Assembly (NCBI GenBank): GCA_964515195.1
Contig: CAZETK010000028.1
Coordinates: forward strand, 1-40,301
Direction of reading: 5' to 3'
Source of the DNA: Ga0074139 sp964515195
GTDB taxonomy: Bacteria; Bdellovibrionota; Bdellovibrionia; Bdellovibrionales; Bdellovibrionaceae
DNA: 40,301 bases
Shown: positions 32,874-40,301 of the stretch, one piece after another
Layout: every line of letters starts with the position of its first letter
Numbering within the stretch: position 1 is the first letter of the stretch
Made by a program: the position numbers and the translations under genes
The notes under the pieces: model-generated
Seen by the model: the letters and a program-made list of their open reading frames with translations, nothing else
Databases searched by the model: none
What the model was told of the DNA's origin: nothing

Positions 32874-33281
32874 ATGGCAGCAGCAAAAGCTAAAGAACAA
32901 TACATTTTGGCAACTGGTCGTAGAAAAACTAGCGCAGCCCGCGTTTTTTTAAAGCCCGGCAAAGGGACCGTCACTATCAATGGCAAGAAGCCTGAGGACT
33001 ACCTTACACGGCTTCAATCTCAGATGGTGATTATGCAACCTATCGAGCTTTTAGATCAGACTGGTAAGTTTGACTTGAAGGTCACTGTTACAGGTGGTGG
33101 TGAATCAGGACAAGCTGGCGCCATTCGTCACGCTGTCACTCGAGCTTTGGTGGCTTTCAATCCTGAGTGGAAGCTTCAGTTGAAGAAAGCTGGATACGTT
33201 ATGCGCGATCCTCGTATGGTTGAGCGTAAAAAATACGGCTTGGCCGGTGCACGAAGACGTTACCAGTACTCTAAGCGATAA
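32874..33281 (+). CDS. rpsI: 30S ribosomal protein S9
   Basis: 135 residues. ATGRRKTSAARVFLKPGKG and the C-terminal GLAGARRRYQYSKR are S9 signatures; the last residues reach the P-site tRNA. Follows rplM and is followed by a strong terminator. Confidence 0.96.
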   Translation: MAAAKAKEQYILATGRRKTSAARVFLKPGKGTVTINGKKPEDYLTRLQSQMVIMQPIELLDQTGKFDLKVTVTGGGESGQAGAIRHAVTRALVAFNPEWKLQLKKAGYVMRDPRMVERKKYGLAGARRRYQYSKR

Positions 33282-33314
33282 TTGTATTATCAATAGAATT
33301 AAAGAGAACTTAAC

Positions 33315-33346
33315 AAAAAACCCCGGAGAAGATCCGGGTTTTTTTT
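33315..33346 (+). terminator. rho-independent terminator after rpsI
   Basis: CCCGGA (33322-33327) pairs with TCCGGG (33333-33338) across a 5-base loop, then eight T (33339-33346). A-run before the stem can extend it. Confidence 0.9.
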
Positions 33347-33410
33347 AGGGTGCCAGGCCCTGTTTCCTGGAAAGGTGTATCATGAAACAAGGCATGGAAA
33401 CCTTAACTCA

Positions 33411-33439
33411 TTGACCCTTTTGCGGCGCCTCGCTAGTCT
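33411..33439 (+). promoter_or_regulatory. promoter of the exported 132-residue gene
   Basis: TTGACC (33411-33416), a 17-base spacer and TAGTCT (33434-33439). The ATG at 33480 follows GGGGAAAA. Confidence 0.45.
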
Positions 33440-33479
33440 CCGGATTCTTAAAACAATTAACCTTAAATAAGGGGAAAAA

Positions 33480-33878
33480 ATGAAAACCGTTTTATTTGCA
33501 TTGTTGGTTTCTGTCGCTGGATTTGCGCAGGTAGATGATTCTGCGACAACTCGTTTGAATTGCCATGTTCCAATCGAAGGCAAAACTCCTGTCATCAACG
33601 TGACCATTGAAGCCGTTGAAGAGACTCAAGGCGATTTCTTGACTGTAGTTTTTGCTGAGCCTGCAAAGCAATTAACCTACTATAACCAGTTGGAAAAAGG
33701 CGCCGTAAAAGAGGGTTTGGCTCAAGGGCAATTGGTGACTTTGATCATCAATGAAAATGCAGCTATGGACAATGGTGCAATTCGTGGCGCTGGAATCTTG
33801 GTGATTTCTCGAGATGCTTCTGGCTTTTCTGGTTTTGCGTCTTTGAATGATTCTTTCTATCCATTGGCTTGTAACTAA
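33480..33878 (+). CDS. exported hypothetical protein
   Basis: 132 residues; signal peptide MKTVLFALLVSVAGFAQ, a beta-rich soluble body with two Cys (LNCHVP, PLACN). No family recognised. Own promoter upstream. A short stem TGTCTC / GAGACA (33895-33911) follows its stop, and a strong terminator lies 54 bases beyond. Confidence 0.65.
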   Translation: MKTVLFALLVSVAGFAQVDDSATTRLNCHVPIEGKTPVINVTIEAVEETQGDFLTVVFAEPAKQLTYYNQLEKGAVKEGLAQGQLVTLIINENAAMDNGAIRGAGILVISRDASGFSGFASLNDSFYPLACN

Positions 33879-33931
33879 GCTGGAAGGGTAGATCTGTCTC
33901 AACTTGAGACAAAATCGAACCTATGATTTTG

Positions 33932-33961
33932 AAAAAGCCTCTCAGATTGAGAGGCTTTTTT
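33932..33961 (+). terminator. rho-independent terminator
   Basis: 12-bp perfect stem: AAAAAGCCTCTC (33932-33943) and GAGAGGCTTTTT (33949-33960), loop AGATT, T-run at the end. Its symmetric A and T tracts could let it work in both directions. Confidence 0.88.
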
Positions 33962-34015
33962 GTTTCGGTCGCAATTTTTCCCCAAGGCCGAGAAAATAAG
34001 TTAAGGGGAAAATTC

Positions 34016-34546
34016 ATGAAAAAGCTTCTGTCCGTAATCGCTGGCTTTAGTGTGCTGGTCTTTGGGTTCCAAAACTGTAGTCAACAAGGATCCAGTCCAG
34101 ATGAAAGTTTAATTCCAAGTTCCACCGTTCAATCAAAAATTGAAGATCCTGATTTGAAAGAGGCACAAGTCATTGAGATTTTCACTTTATCTCCCCAGGA
34201 AAAAATCAGTTTGAACCTTGGCAGCGGTCAATTGATTCAAACCTCACCGGCAGGATCGGTAGAGAAGTGTTTGTCTGAACCCATGAGAGCTGCGGTTTTG
34301 GAGCTGCTTAACTCCTCCAGTCTATGTGAATTTCAACCTGCGGAAGACGCGTTGTGCGCCCATGTTTACAGCTATCCCTACGCGGAAATTCACTGGAGCC
34401 AAAAGAGCGTTAAGGTTGGAGAGCGAGTTTCCAGCTGCCATAAAGGCCCGGATCTTTGCGGCCAAGACGGAAACATCCTGCGTGGCCTTCTAGCTAATAT
34501 CATCAGTCGTTGGGATCAGTGGTCCTGCGACTTCGAAGCGCTTTAA
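34016..34546 (+). CDS. lipoprotein, unknown function
   Basis: About 176 residues from the ATG at 34016 (TAAGGGG upstream). Lipobox in LSVIAGFSVLVFGFQNC; FQNC-type lipoboxes recur in Bdellovibrio-like lipoproteins. The mature part has several cysteines (VEKC, SSLCEF, DALCAH, SSCHKGPDLC), probably disulfide-bonded. Family not recognised. Convergent with alaS. Confidence 0.7.
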   Translation: MKKLLSVIAGFSVLVFGFQNCSQQGSSPDESLIPSSTVQSKIEDPDLKEAQVIEIFTLSPQEKISLNLGSGQLIQTSPAGSVEKCLSEPMRAAVLELLNSSSLCEFQPAEDALCAHVYSYPYAEIHWSQKSVKVGERVSSCHKGPDLCGQDGNILRGLLANIISRWDQWSCDFEAL

Positions 34547-34661
34547 ATTTTTTGCCATTCAGATTTTAAGTTAAGGCGCTCAACCCACTCGTTGATATAG
34601 GTGTCGTCGATTTCAACGTTCATCATGATGTCACGGATGTCATTTCGAGTGGTTTCAATTC

Positions 34662-37358
34662 TTATTTTACAAGCTCTTTTAAGCGGGCCTGGGCTTCGTT
34701 CCAGGCCTGAGGGTTGGGAACGGCACCTTGGGCAAAATCCGGTCGGCCTCCGCCTTTACCACCCATCACTTGAGCCATTTCTTTGAGAATCTCACCCGCT
34801 TTGATTTTCGGGATAAGATCCTTGCTGACGCTGACTAAAAGAGGATGGGTTTTATCACCCTTACCGAGCAAAATAACAATTCCGCTTTGAAGCTTGGCCT
34901 TCACCTGATCTGAAACCTGAGCCAGAACATCACGGTCTTCCAGATCCAGCTGAACCGCTATAACTTTCGTGCCTCCTAGTTTTTTAGCACCTTGTACTAA
35001 ATCATCCACAGAGACGGAAGATCCCTTCAGCTTTTTAACTTCTTTTTCAAGCTCTTTAATCTGGTGAATTTTCCCGCCAATCCATTGTGACAGCTGACCG
35101 CTATGGTCTTGTGAATAAGCGGCCCAGGGTGTGGCAAGACCCGCTTCATGAGTCGCCATGGCCATTTCCGAAATATTGTACTGAGCAAAGGCTGTGGCCT
35201 TATCAGCCGTAATAGCTTCAATTCGTCGAACTCCCGCACTCACGCCACCCTCCGAGACGATTTTAAACAGGCGAATCTGGGCGGTATTCTTCACATGGGT
35301 TCCACCGCATAACTCGCAGGAAAAATCTCCCATTCGGAGGACTCGAACCTGCTCTCCGTACTTTTCACCGAAAAGAGCCAAGGCACCTGCTTTGACAGCG
35401 TCTTCGGGTTTCATGACTTGAATGTTCACATCCCGTGAGGCACTGATTTCTTCATTCACGAGGCTTTCGATTTTTTGAATCTCTTCCGGCGACAGCGGCT
35501 GGTTGTGAGTGAAGTCAAAACGTAAACGCTCTGGCTCAACCAATGAGCCGGCCTGAGTGACGTGAGTTCCTAAAACCATGCGAAGGGCCGCGTGAAGAAG
35601 GTGAGTGGCCGAGTGATGAGCCGCTGTATTCCGGCGGGATTTTGCATTCACGGTCGCTGTGACGACATCACCCACTTTAATCGTGCCGCTTTTCACTAAA
35701 ATAAAGTGAAGGTGCACTTCGTTTTTCTTGATACAATTAGTGACTTCGATTTCAGCATTTTGGGTTCTGAAAGTTCCCACATCCCCGACTTGGCCGCCGC
35801 CCTCTGCATAGAAAGGTGTGGAGTTCAGAATGGCCAATCCGCTTTGTCCCTCTTTCAGCTCTGTAACGGACTTATCTCCATCTGACAGAGCGATTGTTTT
35901 CGAAGTGGATTGAAGATTCTCATAGCCGACAAACTGAGTGGGCTGAGTCGCTTTCATCACCTCCTGGGACCAGGAAATCAGATGAGCCTCGGAGGCCTCT
36001 AATCCCTTTCCCTTCCAAGATGCCTGGGAGCGAGAGCGAGCCTTTTCCATTTCGGCCTCAAAGGAATTGTGGTCGACGATGAAGCCCTTCTCGCGGGCCA
36101 TGACTTCCGTCAAATCCACAGGAAATCCGTAAGTGTCATAAAGCTTAAAGACAACTTCCCCGGGAAGCTCTTTTTTCCCTTTTTGGGTTAGATGCCCTAA
36201 TTCGTGTTCAAGAATATCAGTTCCTTGATCAAGAGTTTGAAGGAAACGCGTTTCTTCTTCTTTGATGGTTTTAAGAATATGCGCTTCACGTTGTTTTAGC
36301 TCAGGGTAGGTGCCACCCATTTCTCGAATTAAAGTTTCCACCATTGCAGGAAGGATGGATTTGTCAGGCGATAGTTTGCGACCAAAGCGAATGGCTCGTC
36401 TCATGATTCGGCGAAGAACGTAGCCACGGCCCTCATTAGAGGGAAGGGCTCCGTCCGCAATCAGGAAACCAGCGCTTCGAGAGTGGTCGGCCATCACGCG
36501 AAGGGCGGCTGTAATTTGAGCGATCTCCAGATTGGTCTCGAGTTTTTTGGGATCGATAATATACTCCCGTCCGGAAATCTTGCAGGCCGTCTCAATCAGC
36601 CCTGTAAACAAATCAGTGTTGTAGTTATTATGGCGTCCTTGAATGGCGGCCACCATACGCTCGAGTCCCGATCCTGTATCCACAGAGGGCTTGGCGAGTG
36701 GAACCATTTGCCCAGGGGATTTTTCATCAAACTGCATGAACACAAGATTCCAGATCTCGATAAAGCGATCTTCACCGGCTGCAATACCCTGATAAGGATC
36801 TGAAATCTTTCCGTACTGAGGGCCATGATCGAAAAAGATTTCAGTACAGGGCCCGCAGGGTCCCACGTCTCCCATGCGCCAGAAATTATCTTGATCAAAT
36901 CGAAAGATGCGGTCTTGTGGTATGCCTTCTTGTTGGTGCCAGATGTCGGCGGCCTCATCATCGGTCAAATGGACCGTAACATAGAGTTTCGATTTCGGGA
37001 TTTGGAACTCCTTGGTTAGGAGCTCCCAGGCAAAATGAATCGCTTCCTTTTTAAAGTAGTCGCCGAATGAAAAGTTTCCCAGCATTTCAAAGAAGGTATG
37101 GTGACGGGCGGTAAAGCCGACGTTTTCCAGATCATTGTGTTTTCCGCCAGCTCGAACGCATTTTTGTGAGCTGACAGCGCGGGCGTAATCCCTTTTTTCC
37201 AGTCCTAAAAAAGTGTTTTTGAATTGGTTCATTCCCGCATTGGTGAAAAGAAGAGTGGGGTCATTTTCGGGGATCAAAGAGCTGGAGGGGACATGGGTAT
37301 GCCCTTGGCGTTTAAAATAATCGATAAACGCATTTCGTATTTCAGAACTCTTCTTCAT
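34662..37358 (-). CDS. alaS: alanyl-tRNA synthetase
   Basis: 898 residues, in the normal range. Class II core begins IRNAFIDYFKRQGHTHVPSS. The editing-domain zinc site HHSATHLLHAALRMVLGTH and CELCGGTHVKNTAQ are both present, and a C-terminal oligomerisation/DHHA1 part ends the protein (MGGKGGGRPDFAQG). The start overlaps the upstream recX by 17 bases, so they are cotranscribed. Confidence 0.96.
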   Translation of the reverse strand: MKKSSEIRNAFIDYFKRQGHTHVPSSSLIPENDPTLLFTNAGMNQFKNTFLGLEKRDYARAVSSQKCVRAGGKHNDLENVGFTARHHTFFEMLGNFSFGDYFKKEAIHFAWELLTKEFQIPKSKLYVTVHLTDDEAADIWHQQEGIPQDRIFRFDQDNFWRMGDVGPCGPCTEIFFDHGPQYGKISDPYQGIAAGEDRFIEIWNLVFMQFDEKSPGQMVPLAKPSVDTGSGLERMVAAIQGRHNNYNTDLFTGLIETACKISGREYIIDPKKLETNLEIAQITAALRVMADHSRSAGFLIADGALPSNEGRGYVLRRIMRRAIRFGRKLSPDKSILPAMVETLIREMGGTYPELKQREAHILKTIKEEETRFLQTLDQGTDILEHELGHLTQKGKKELPGEVVFKLYDTYGFPVDLTEVMAREKGFIVDHNSFEAEMEKARSRSQASWKGKGLEASEAHLISWSQEVMKATQPTQFVGYENLQSTSKTIALSDGDKSVTELKEGQSGLAILNSTPFYAEGGGQVGDVGTFRTQNAEIEVTNCIKKNEVHLHFILVKSGTIKVGDVVTATVNAKSRRNTAAHHSATHLLHAALRMVLGTHVTQAGSLVEPERLRFDFTHNQPLSPEEIQKIESLVNEEISASRDVNIQVMKPEDAVKAGALALFGEKYGEQVRVLRMGDFSCELCGGTHVKNTAQIRLFKIVSEGGVSAGVRRIEAITADKATAFAQYNISEMAMATHEAGLATPWAAYSQDHSGQLSQWIGGKIHQIKELEKEVKKLKGSSVSVDDLVQGAKKLGGTKVIAVQLDLEDRDVLAQVSDQVKAKLQSGIVILLGKGDKTHPLLVSVSKDLIPKIKAGEILKEMAQVMGGKGGGRPDFAQGAVPNPQAWNEAQARLKELVK

Positions 37359-37791
37359 TCTTTAGCACCTTTCGGATTGTCGAGGAGTCAAACCCACGGG
37401 AAGTTAAAAATCGAGCCACCTTCGCCTTTTCATCCCGGGTGTAGTCATTGAAGCCGGCGTACTTAGTTTTAACAAGGCTTTTGGCTTTTTCAAGCTCCAA
37501 ACTTTCATCTCGCGTGACGGAGGGAAGACCCTTCTCGGCTAGGGTGGCATTGATAAAGTGAATACCTTTATTCTTACGATGAAGTTGCTCGGCAAAGCGT
37601 TCGGCAATCTCGTGGGGCGCCCCCAGCCAGCGCCCCTCTTTGGCCTTCTCTAAGGCCGTTTGAATTTCGTCATCCGAAAACTCGCGCTTTCGTAACTTCT
37701 GCCGAAGTTCTTTTTCGGAATGCTCACGCCGGGACAGTAAGTCCATCACGGTATTCTGAGCTGTTCGAGGAATCGAGGGCCGCCTTCGCAT
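37342..37791 (-). CDS. recX: RecX regulator of RecA
   Basis: 149 residues, three RecX-type helical repeats (LLSRREHSEKELRQKL, DDEIQTALEKAK, FDSSTIRKVL). Inhibits or remodels RecA filaments. recA is not upstream in this window; alaS overlaps the end by 17 bases. No Shine-Dalgarno precedes the ATG; the promoter at 37800-37828 leaves almost no leader. Confidence 0.88.
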   Translation of the reverse strand: MRRRPSIPRTAQNTVMDLLSRREHSEKELRQKLRKREFSDDEIQTALEKAKEGRWLGAPHEIAERFAEQLHRKNKGIHFINATLAEKGLPSVTRDESLELEKAKSLVKTKYAGFNDYTRDEKAKVARFLTSRGFDSSTIRKVLKNEEEF

Positions 37792-37799
37792 AGGGAGGC

Positions 37800-37828
37800 A
37801 GTATACAGCAGGACTTAAGGCTAGTCAC
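37800..37828 (-). promoter_or_regulatory. promoter of recX-alaS
   Basis: On the minus strand GTGACT (37828-37823), a 17-base spacer and TATACT (37805-37800). The ATG at 37791 begins 8 bases after the -10 box, so the message is likely leaderless. No obvious LexA-type box seen. Confidence 0.6.
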
Positions 37829-37906
37829 TGCTCAAAAGTTTAGCGAAATTCCTGTTATTTTACGGAACTCAGCTGGCTGCTGAAAGGCCAGCTAGACGGA
37901 GGTCCT

Positions 37907-38083
37907 ATGAATTTTGGCAGAACCATTCTGATTTGTTTAGGGTTTACGACACTCATCTCCTGGCCCGTTTATGGGAATCACTACGGTTTATGGGCTGATA
38001 GGGGTGTTTCCGGAAGCGATGTATATGAAAACATGACTCTGCGCCTATCCTTGGCCTCGCAGCTTTCTCTTGGCTTTACTTGA
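37907..38083 (+). CDS. small secreted protein, 58 residues
   Basis: ATG at 37907 preceded by GGAGG 3 bases away. Signal peptide about MNFGRTILICLGFTTLISWP then VYG, followed by a 35-residue mature peptide with NHYGLWADRGVSGSDV. A hairpin (AGCTGGC 37871-37877 with GCCAGCT 37887-37893) lies just before the ribosome site. The last 8 bases overlap the end of the convergent protease gene. No homolog recognised; the coding call rests on the Shine-Dalgarno and the signal peptide. Confidence 0.55.
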   Translation: MNFGRTILICLGFTTLISWPVYGNHYGLWADRGVSGSDVYENMTLRLSLASQLSLGFT

Positions 38084-39614
38084 GGGGGCCGATCCAAGTT
38101 TCGTTTCGTTCTTTATCGAGAATTTCTAGGCCAGACAGCCCTTCGATTTTAATATTGAATTTGGGATCAGAGTAACGCCTGAATGACATTCCTTGAGGAA
38201 TTGATTTTGAATTGATACTGGAATTTATCTCAACAAGGCCCCCTGGCTGCGCCTTCACTTCGACTTTCAGATTAACAAGAGGGGACTTGAGTGTATAGAC
38301 GGCATCCGCTTTTCCGATTGTATCGCAAATATCAGCATAAACCTTTTTATTGGAATAAGCTTCTTTTAGTTGAATGCGGGTGCAAGTGGAATCTTTTTGA
38401 TCCAAAATTCTTGCGATATCTTCCACGTTGAAGATCTTCGGAAAAGGAGCCTCAGAGGTTCTTCTGATCTGCTGTTGATTCATATCAAAATAGAATCCCT
38501 CTATATTGGAAGGGCCTTTTTTGAAAGATTCGCGGACGGTCTTGCTTATGGGGTCTCCTTCAACCCACTTTTCTCCAATGGATAACCATTCATGGTTATT
38601 TTTGTTTCCAAAAATAATGGCCGAATTTTGCGATGACTGTTGTGGGCTGCCGACAGCAGGTCTCCCTGTACCGACTCCTCCAAAAGAGCTTAATCCAACC
38701 GAGTTGAAAGTATCGATGGGACGTTTAATATACACATTGAGGTATCGGTTGAAAATACCGCCGAGTGCGGAAATCTGACTTTCTTTAGATCCTCTTCCTT
38801 GATAATATCGGTCGAGGCTTGAATGCACCCAATCCCGAATCGTGGTACTCGGAATAATTGCAACACGATTATGTATTGGCTCAGCTGCGGTTACCATTCC
38901 AAGAATAAACCGCCTATTGTTTTTCAAAGGCTCGCCCCCAAGAAACGATCGAGAGATTTTATCGAAGCTGGGGGCATCCTCAGCAATGGGACCTGCTTCA
39001 GGATAATAGAGCACAAGGCCACCTGAAAACCCAGGCCTTGCTTTAAAGAGTGCCATTAGCAAGGGGCCCGTATCATCGCGGCCTGGTAGTCCGGATTGAA
39101 CGCTAGAGACGACAGGTGTTATCACCCGTTCCGTGCGTAAAGCATCCAACTGGGAATCATATCCTTCGATATCGAGCGGATAGTAATCTATTGGGCCGTC
39201 GACCGCCAGAATATCGAAAGCTTCACGAAACTGAGTGTCCTCACTCATAAGAAGAGGAGGAAAAGAGTAACAAGGAAGCATGAGATCAACATAAGTGGTA
39301 GGCGCTTGCAATAAGGCCAAGTCCATTTCAGAATTAACAGCTATTTTTTCGAGTTCGCGGCCTGCGCCCCGGGATGTGGGGCTACCAGTAATTTTTTTAA
39401 CCCCCTCAACTACATGAGCGGGAGTTAAGAAGTAGAGAGATGTTTGATTTAAGCCAACGCAAATGTGGGAAGCGGTTCCGATGATCGACCCAGATTCTGC
39501 GTCTCGTAATATTAAGGAGCTTAGGTAAGGTTGATTTCCACTAGCCAACATATTCTTAGCATCAGCCGAAATAAATCCAAAATAAATGGCAGTTATAAAT
39601 AGGAACCTAATCAT
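38076..39614 (-). CDS. exported trypsin-like serine protease
   Basis: 512 residues. Signal peptide MIRFLFITAIYFGFISADA. The chymotrypsin-fold triad is present: His in FLTPAHVVEG, Asp in SEMDLALLQ, Ser in ARPGFSGGLVL. The C-terminal 250 residues are not recognised and hold a Pro/Ser-rich linker. Exported proteases fit prey digestion or envelope turnover. Its ATG overlaps the stop of the upstream gene by 8 bases. Confidence 0.78.
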   Translation of the reverse strand: MIRFLFITAIYFGFISADAKNMLASGNQPYLSSLILRDAESGSIIGTASHICVGLNQTSLYFLTPAHVVEGVKKITGSPTSRGAGRELEKIAVNSEMDLALLQAPTTYVDLMLPCYSFPPLLMSEDTQFREAFDILAVDGPIDYYPLDIEGYDSQLDALRTERVITPVVSSVQSGLPGRDDTGPLLMALFKARPGFSGGLVLYYPEAGPIAEDAPSFDKISRSFLGGEPLKNNRRFILGMVTAAEPIHNRVAIIPSTTIRDWVHSSLDRYYQGRGSKESQISALGGIFNRYLNVYIKRPIDTFNSVGLSSFGGVGTGRPAVGSPQQSSQNSAIIFGNKNNHEWLSIGEKWVEGDPISKTVRESFKKGPSNIEGFYFDMNQQQIRRTSEAPFPKIFNVEDIARILDQKDSTCTRIQLKEAYSNKKVYADICDTIGKADAVYTLKSPLVNLKVEVKAQPGGLVEINSSINSKSIPQGMSFRRYSDPKFNIKIEGLSGLEILDKERNETWIGPLK

Positions 39615-40301
39615 GCTTCTGACTCCTCACGAATTCACAGCAGACTTCAAGCTCATTTTCCCCAGTGAATCGACAAACCTTAATATTGAGGTCATTCTGA
39701 ATCTTTGCACTTAAACGTTGAACAAGCTTGAAAATCCGTGTGTCGTGTAAATCAGGACGGTATCGGTTATGGGTCAGGACCTTGTGAATTTCTTCTTTGC
39801 TCAGACGATTAGCGCTTTGTAAAGCCAAAATGAGCTTCCAGGTTGTGGGACTTTTTTTGAAATTCGAAATCTTATCATTGAAAATTAAACTTTTGGTTTC
39901 ATTAATAATTTGAATTTTAACCTTAGACTCATCCAAGCCATAGAGTTTGGTTGTTATTTGTCGCTCCCAGGCCGAATGGGGGTTTTTGCAAGCAGAGATA
40001 GATGGAATCAGTGGAGAGTGGTAAGATCCACTTTTCATGCAAGGAATTAGCTCATCAAAGTAAATTTTTTGGGCTTGCTTGATAGACTCAGAATTTTTTT
40101 TCTGGGTCAGAATCAAAACTTTAATAAATAGATAGTCAATTAAATCCCGATCTTCTAGGGATATGGAGTGATCTGCGTCTTCTAGTAAAGCTACTAAGCA
40201 TCCAACGAGTGTGGAGCGAGTATTATGAATAATATCTTGATAGAATAATGATTTCTGTAAGGTTTTAATATCTTGAGCCCCTCCATAGACGAGATAGGCC
40301 T
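39607..40301 (-). CDS. partial gene, C-terminal winged-helix-like protein
   Basis: The frame is open to the window edge, so the N-terminus is missing; at least 230 residues are here. A helical part (AYLVYGGAQDIKTLQKSLF, GCLVALLEDADHSISLEDRD) is followed by SPTTWKLILALQSANRLSKE and an arrangement of helices that resembles a C-terminal winged helix. The pattern suggests a transcriptional regulator with a helical-repeat N-terminus. Overlaps the protease gene by 8 bases, so both are probably one operon and it may regulate the protease. Family not recognised. Confidence 0.6.
   Translation of the reverse strand, partial: AYLVYGGAQDIKTLQKSLFYQDIIHNTRSTLVGCLVALLEDADHSISLEDRDLIDYLFIKVLILTQKKNSESIKQAQKIYFDELIPCMKSGSYHSPLIPSISACKNPHSAWERQITTKLYGLDESKVKIQIINETKSLIFNDKISNFKKSPTTWKLILALQSANRLSKEEIHKVLTHNRYRPDLHDTRIFKLVQRLSAKIQNDLNIKVCRFTGENELEVCCEFVRSQKHD

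Noticed and set aside
33381..33413. 10-codon frame MKQGMETLTH after the rpsI terminator
   Set aside because: It has an AAGG-like site but runs into the -35 box of the next promoter; too short to distinguish from chance.
34543..34626. 27-codon minus-strand frame between alaS and the lipoprotein gene
   Set aside because: No Shine-Dalgarno, overlaps the end of a well-supported gene, and no recognisable pattern.

Overview
The window looks like a chromosomal segment of a predatory or predatory-derived delta-type bacterium of the Bdellovibrio group. This is inferred from gene content and style: an adjacent recX and alaS, a Tad-type TadC followed by several FHA-domain membrane proteins, many small lipoproteins and secreted proteins of unknown function (one with a lipobox of the form FQNC), and mixed housekeeping operons. 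It rests on recognition by eye, not on a database search.

Left part (1-10 kb) is accessory. It begins with two dTDP-rhamnose genes on the minus strand (rfbB, rfbD). A patchwork follows: a winged-helix/nucleotidyltransferase pair of AbiE-like layout, an N-terminally truncated IS3-type transposase, a HigB/HigA-like toxin-antitoxin pair, three small minus-strand genes including an XRE-like regulator, a 40-bp relic of rfbD, a GT-C membrane glycosyltransferase, a hipA 3' fragment, and an AbiEii/AbiEi pair. The AbiE pair has the toxin gene first, a single in-frame TGA in the toxin, and a 20-bp-arm palindrome over the antitoxin promoter.

Middle part (9.9-25.4 kb) is mostly chromosomal core. On the minus strand lie yggU, a DivIVA-like gene, proC, yggS and maf, nearly all overlapping or a few bases apart. 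Divergent from them is an operon of tadC, a DUF192 gene, three FHA-domain membrane proteins (one with a PAS-like domain, two with TPR-like or coiled-coil tails) and a degenerate PP2C-like gene. The reading frames overlap or abut, which suggests one signalling or assembly unit linked to a Tad-like machine. A minus-strand sulfatase-fold lipoprotein, an ExbB/ExbD pair, a secreted protein, a DGK/SEC59-type lipid kinase, pssA and asd follow.

Right part (25.4-40.3 kb) starts with a phospholipase D-like lipoprotein gene that sits between asd and a decayed second copy of the asd 3' end. Next is a three-gene overlapping operon: a CFI-box-CTERM secreted protein, an outer-membrane barrel-like protein and a PhnD-like binding lipoprotein. 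A DUF296 gene with a degenerate tandem repeat at its end, truA, rplM-rpsI with promoter and terminator, two small exported proteins, alaS-recX, a 58-residue secreted peptide, a trypsin-like exported protease, and a partial gene with a winged-helix-like C-terminus complete the window.

Two themes recur. Accessory blocks sit next to an intact gene with a divergent scrap of the same gene on the far side (rfbD, asd), which points to recombination-mediated insertion. Several genes (recX, both AbiE-like regulators, higB) appear to start 6-8 bases after a -10 box with no Shine-Dalgarno sequence, so leaderless translation is likely common here. No tRNA, rRNA or CRISPR array was seen.
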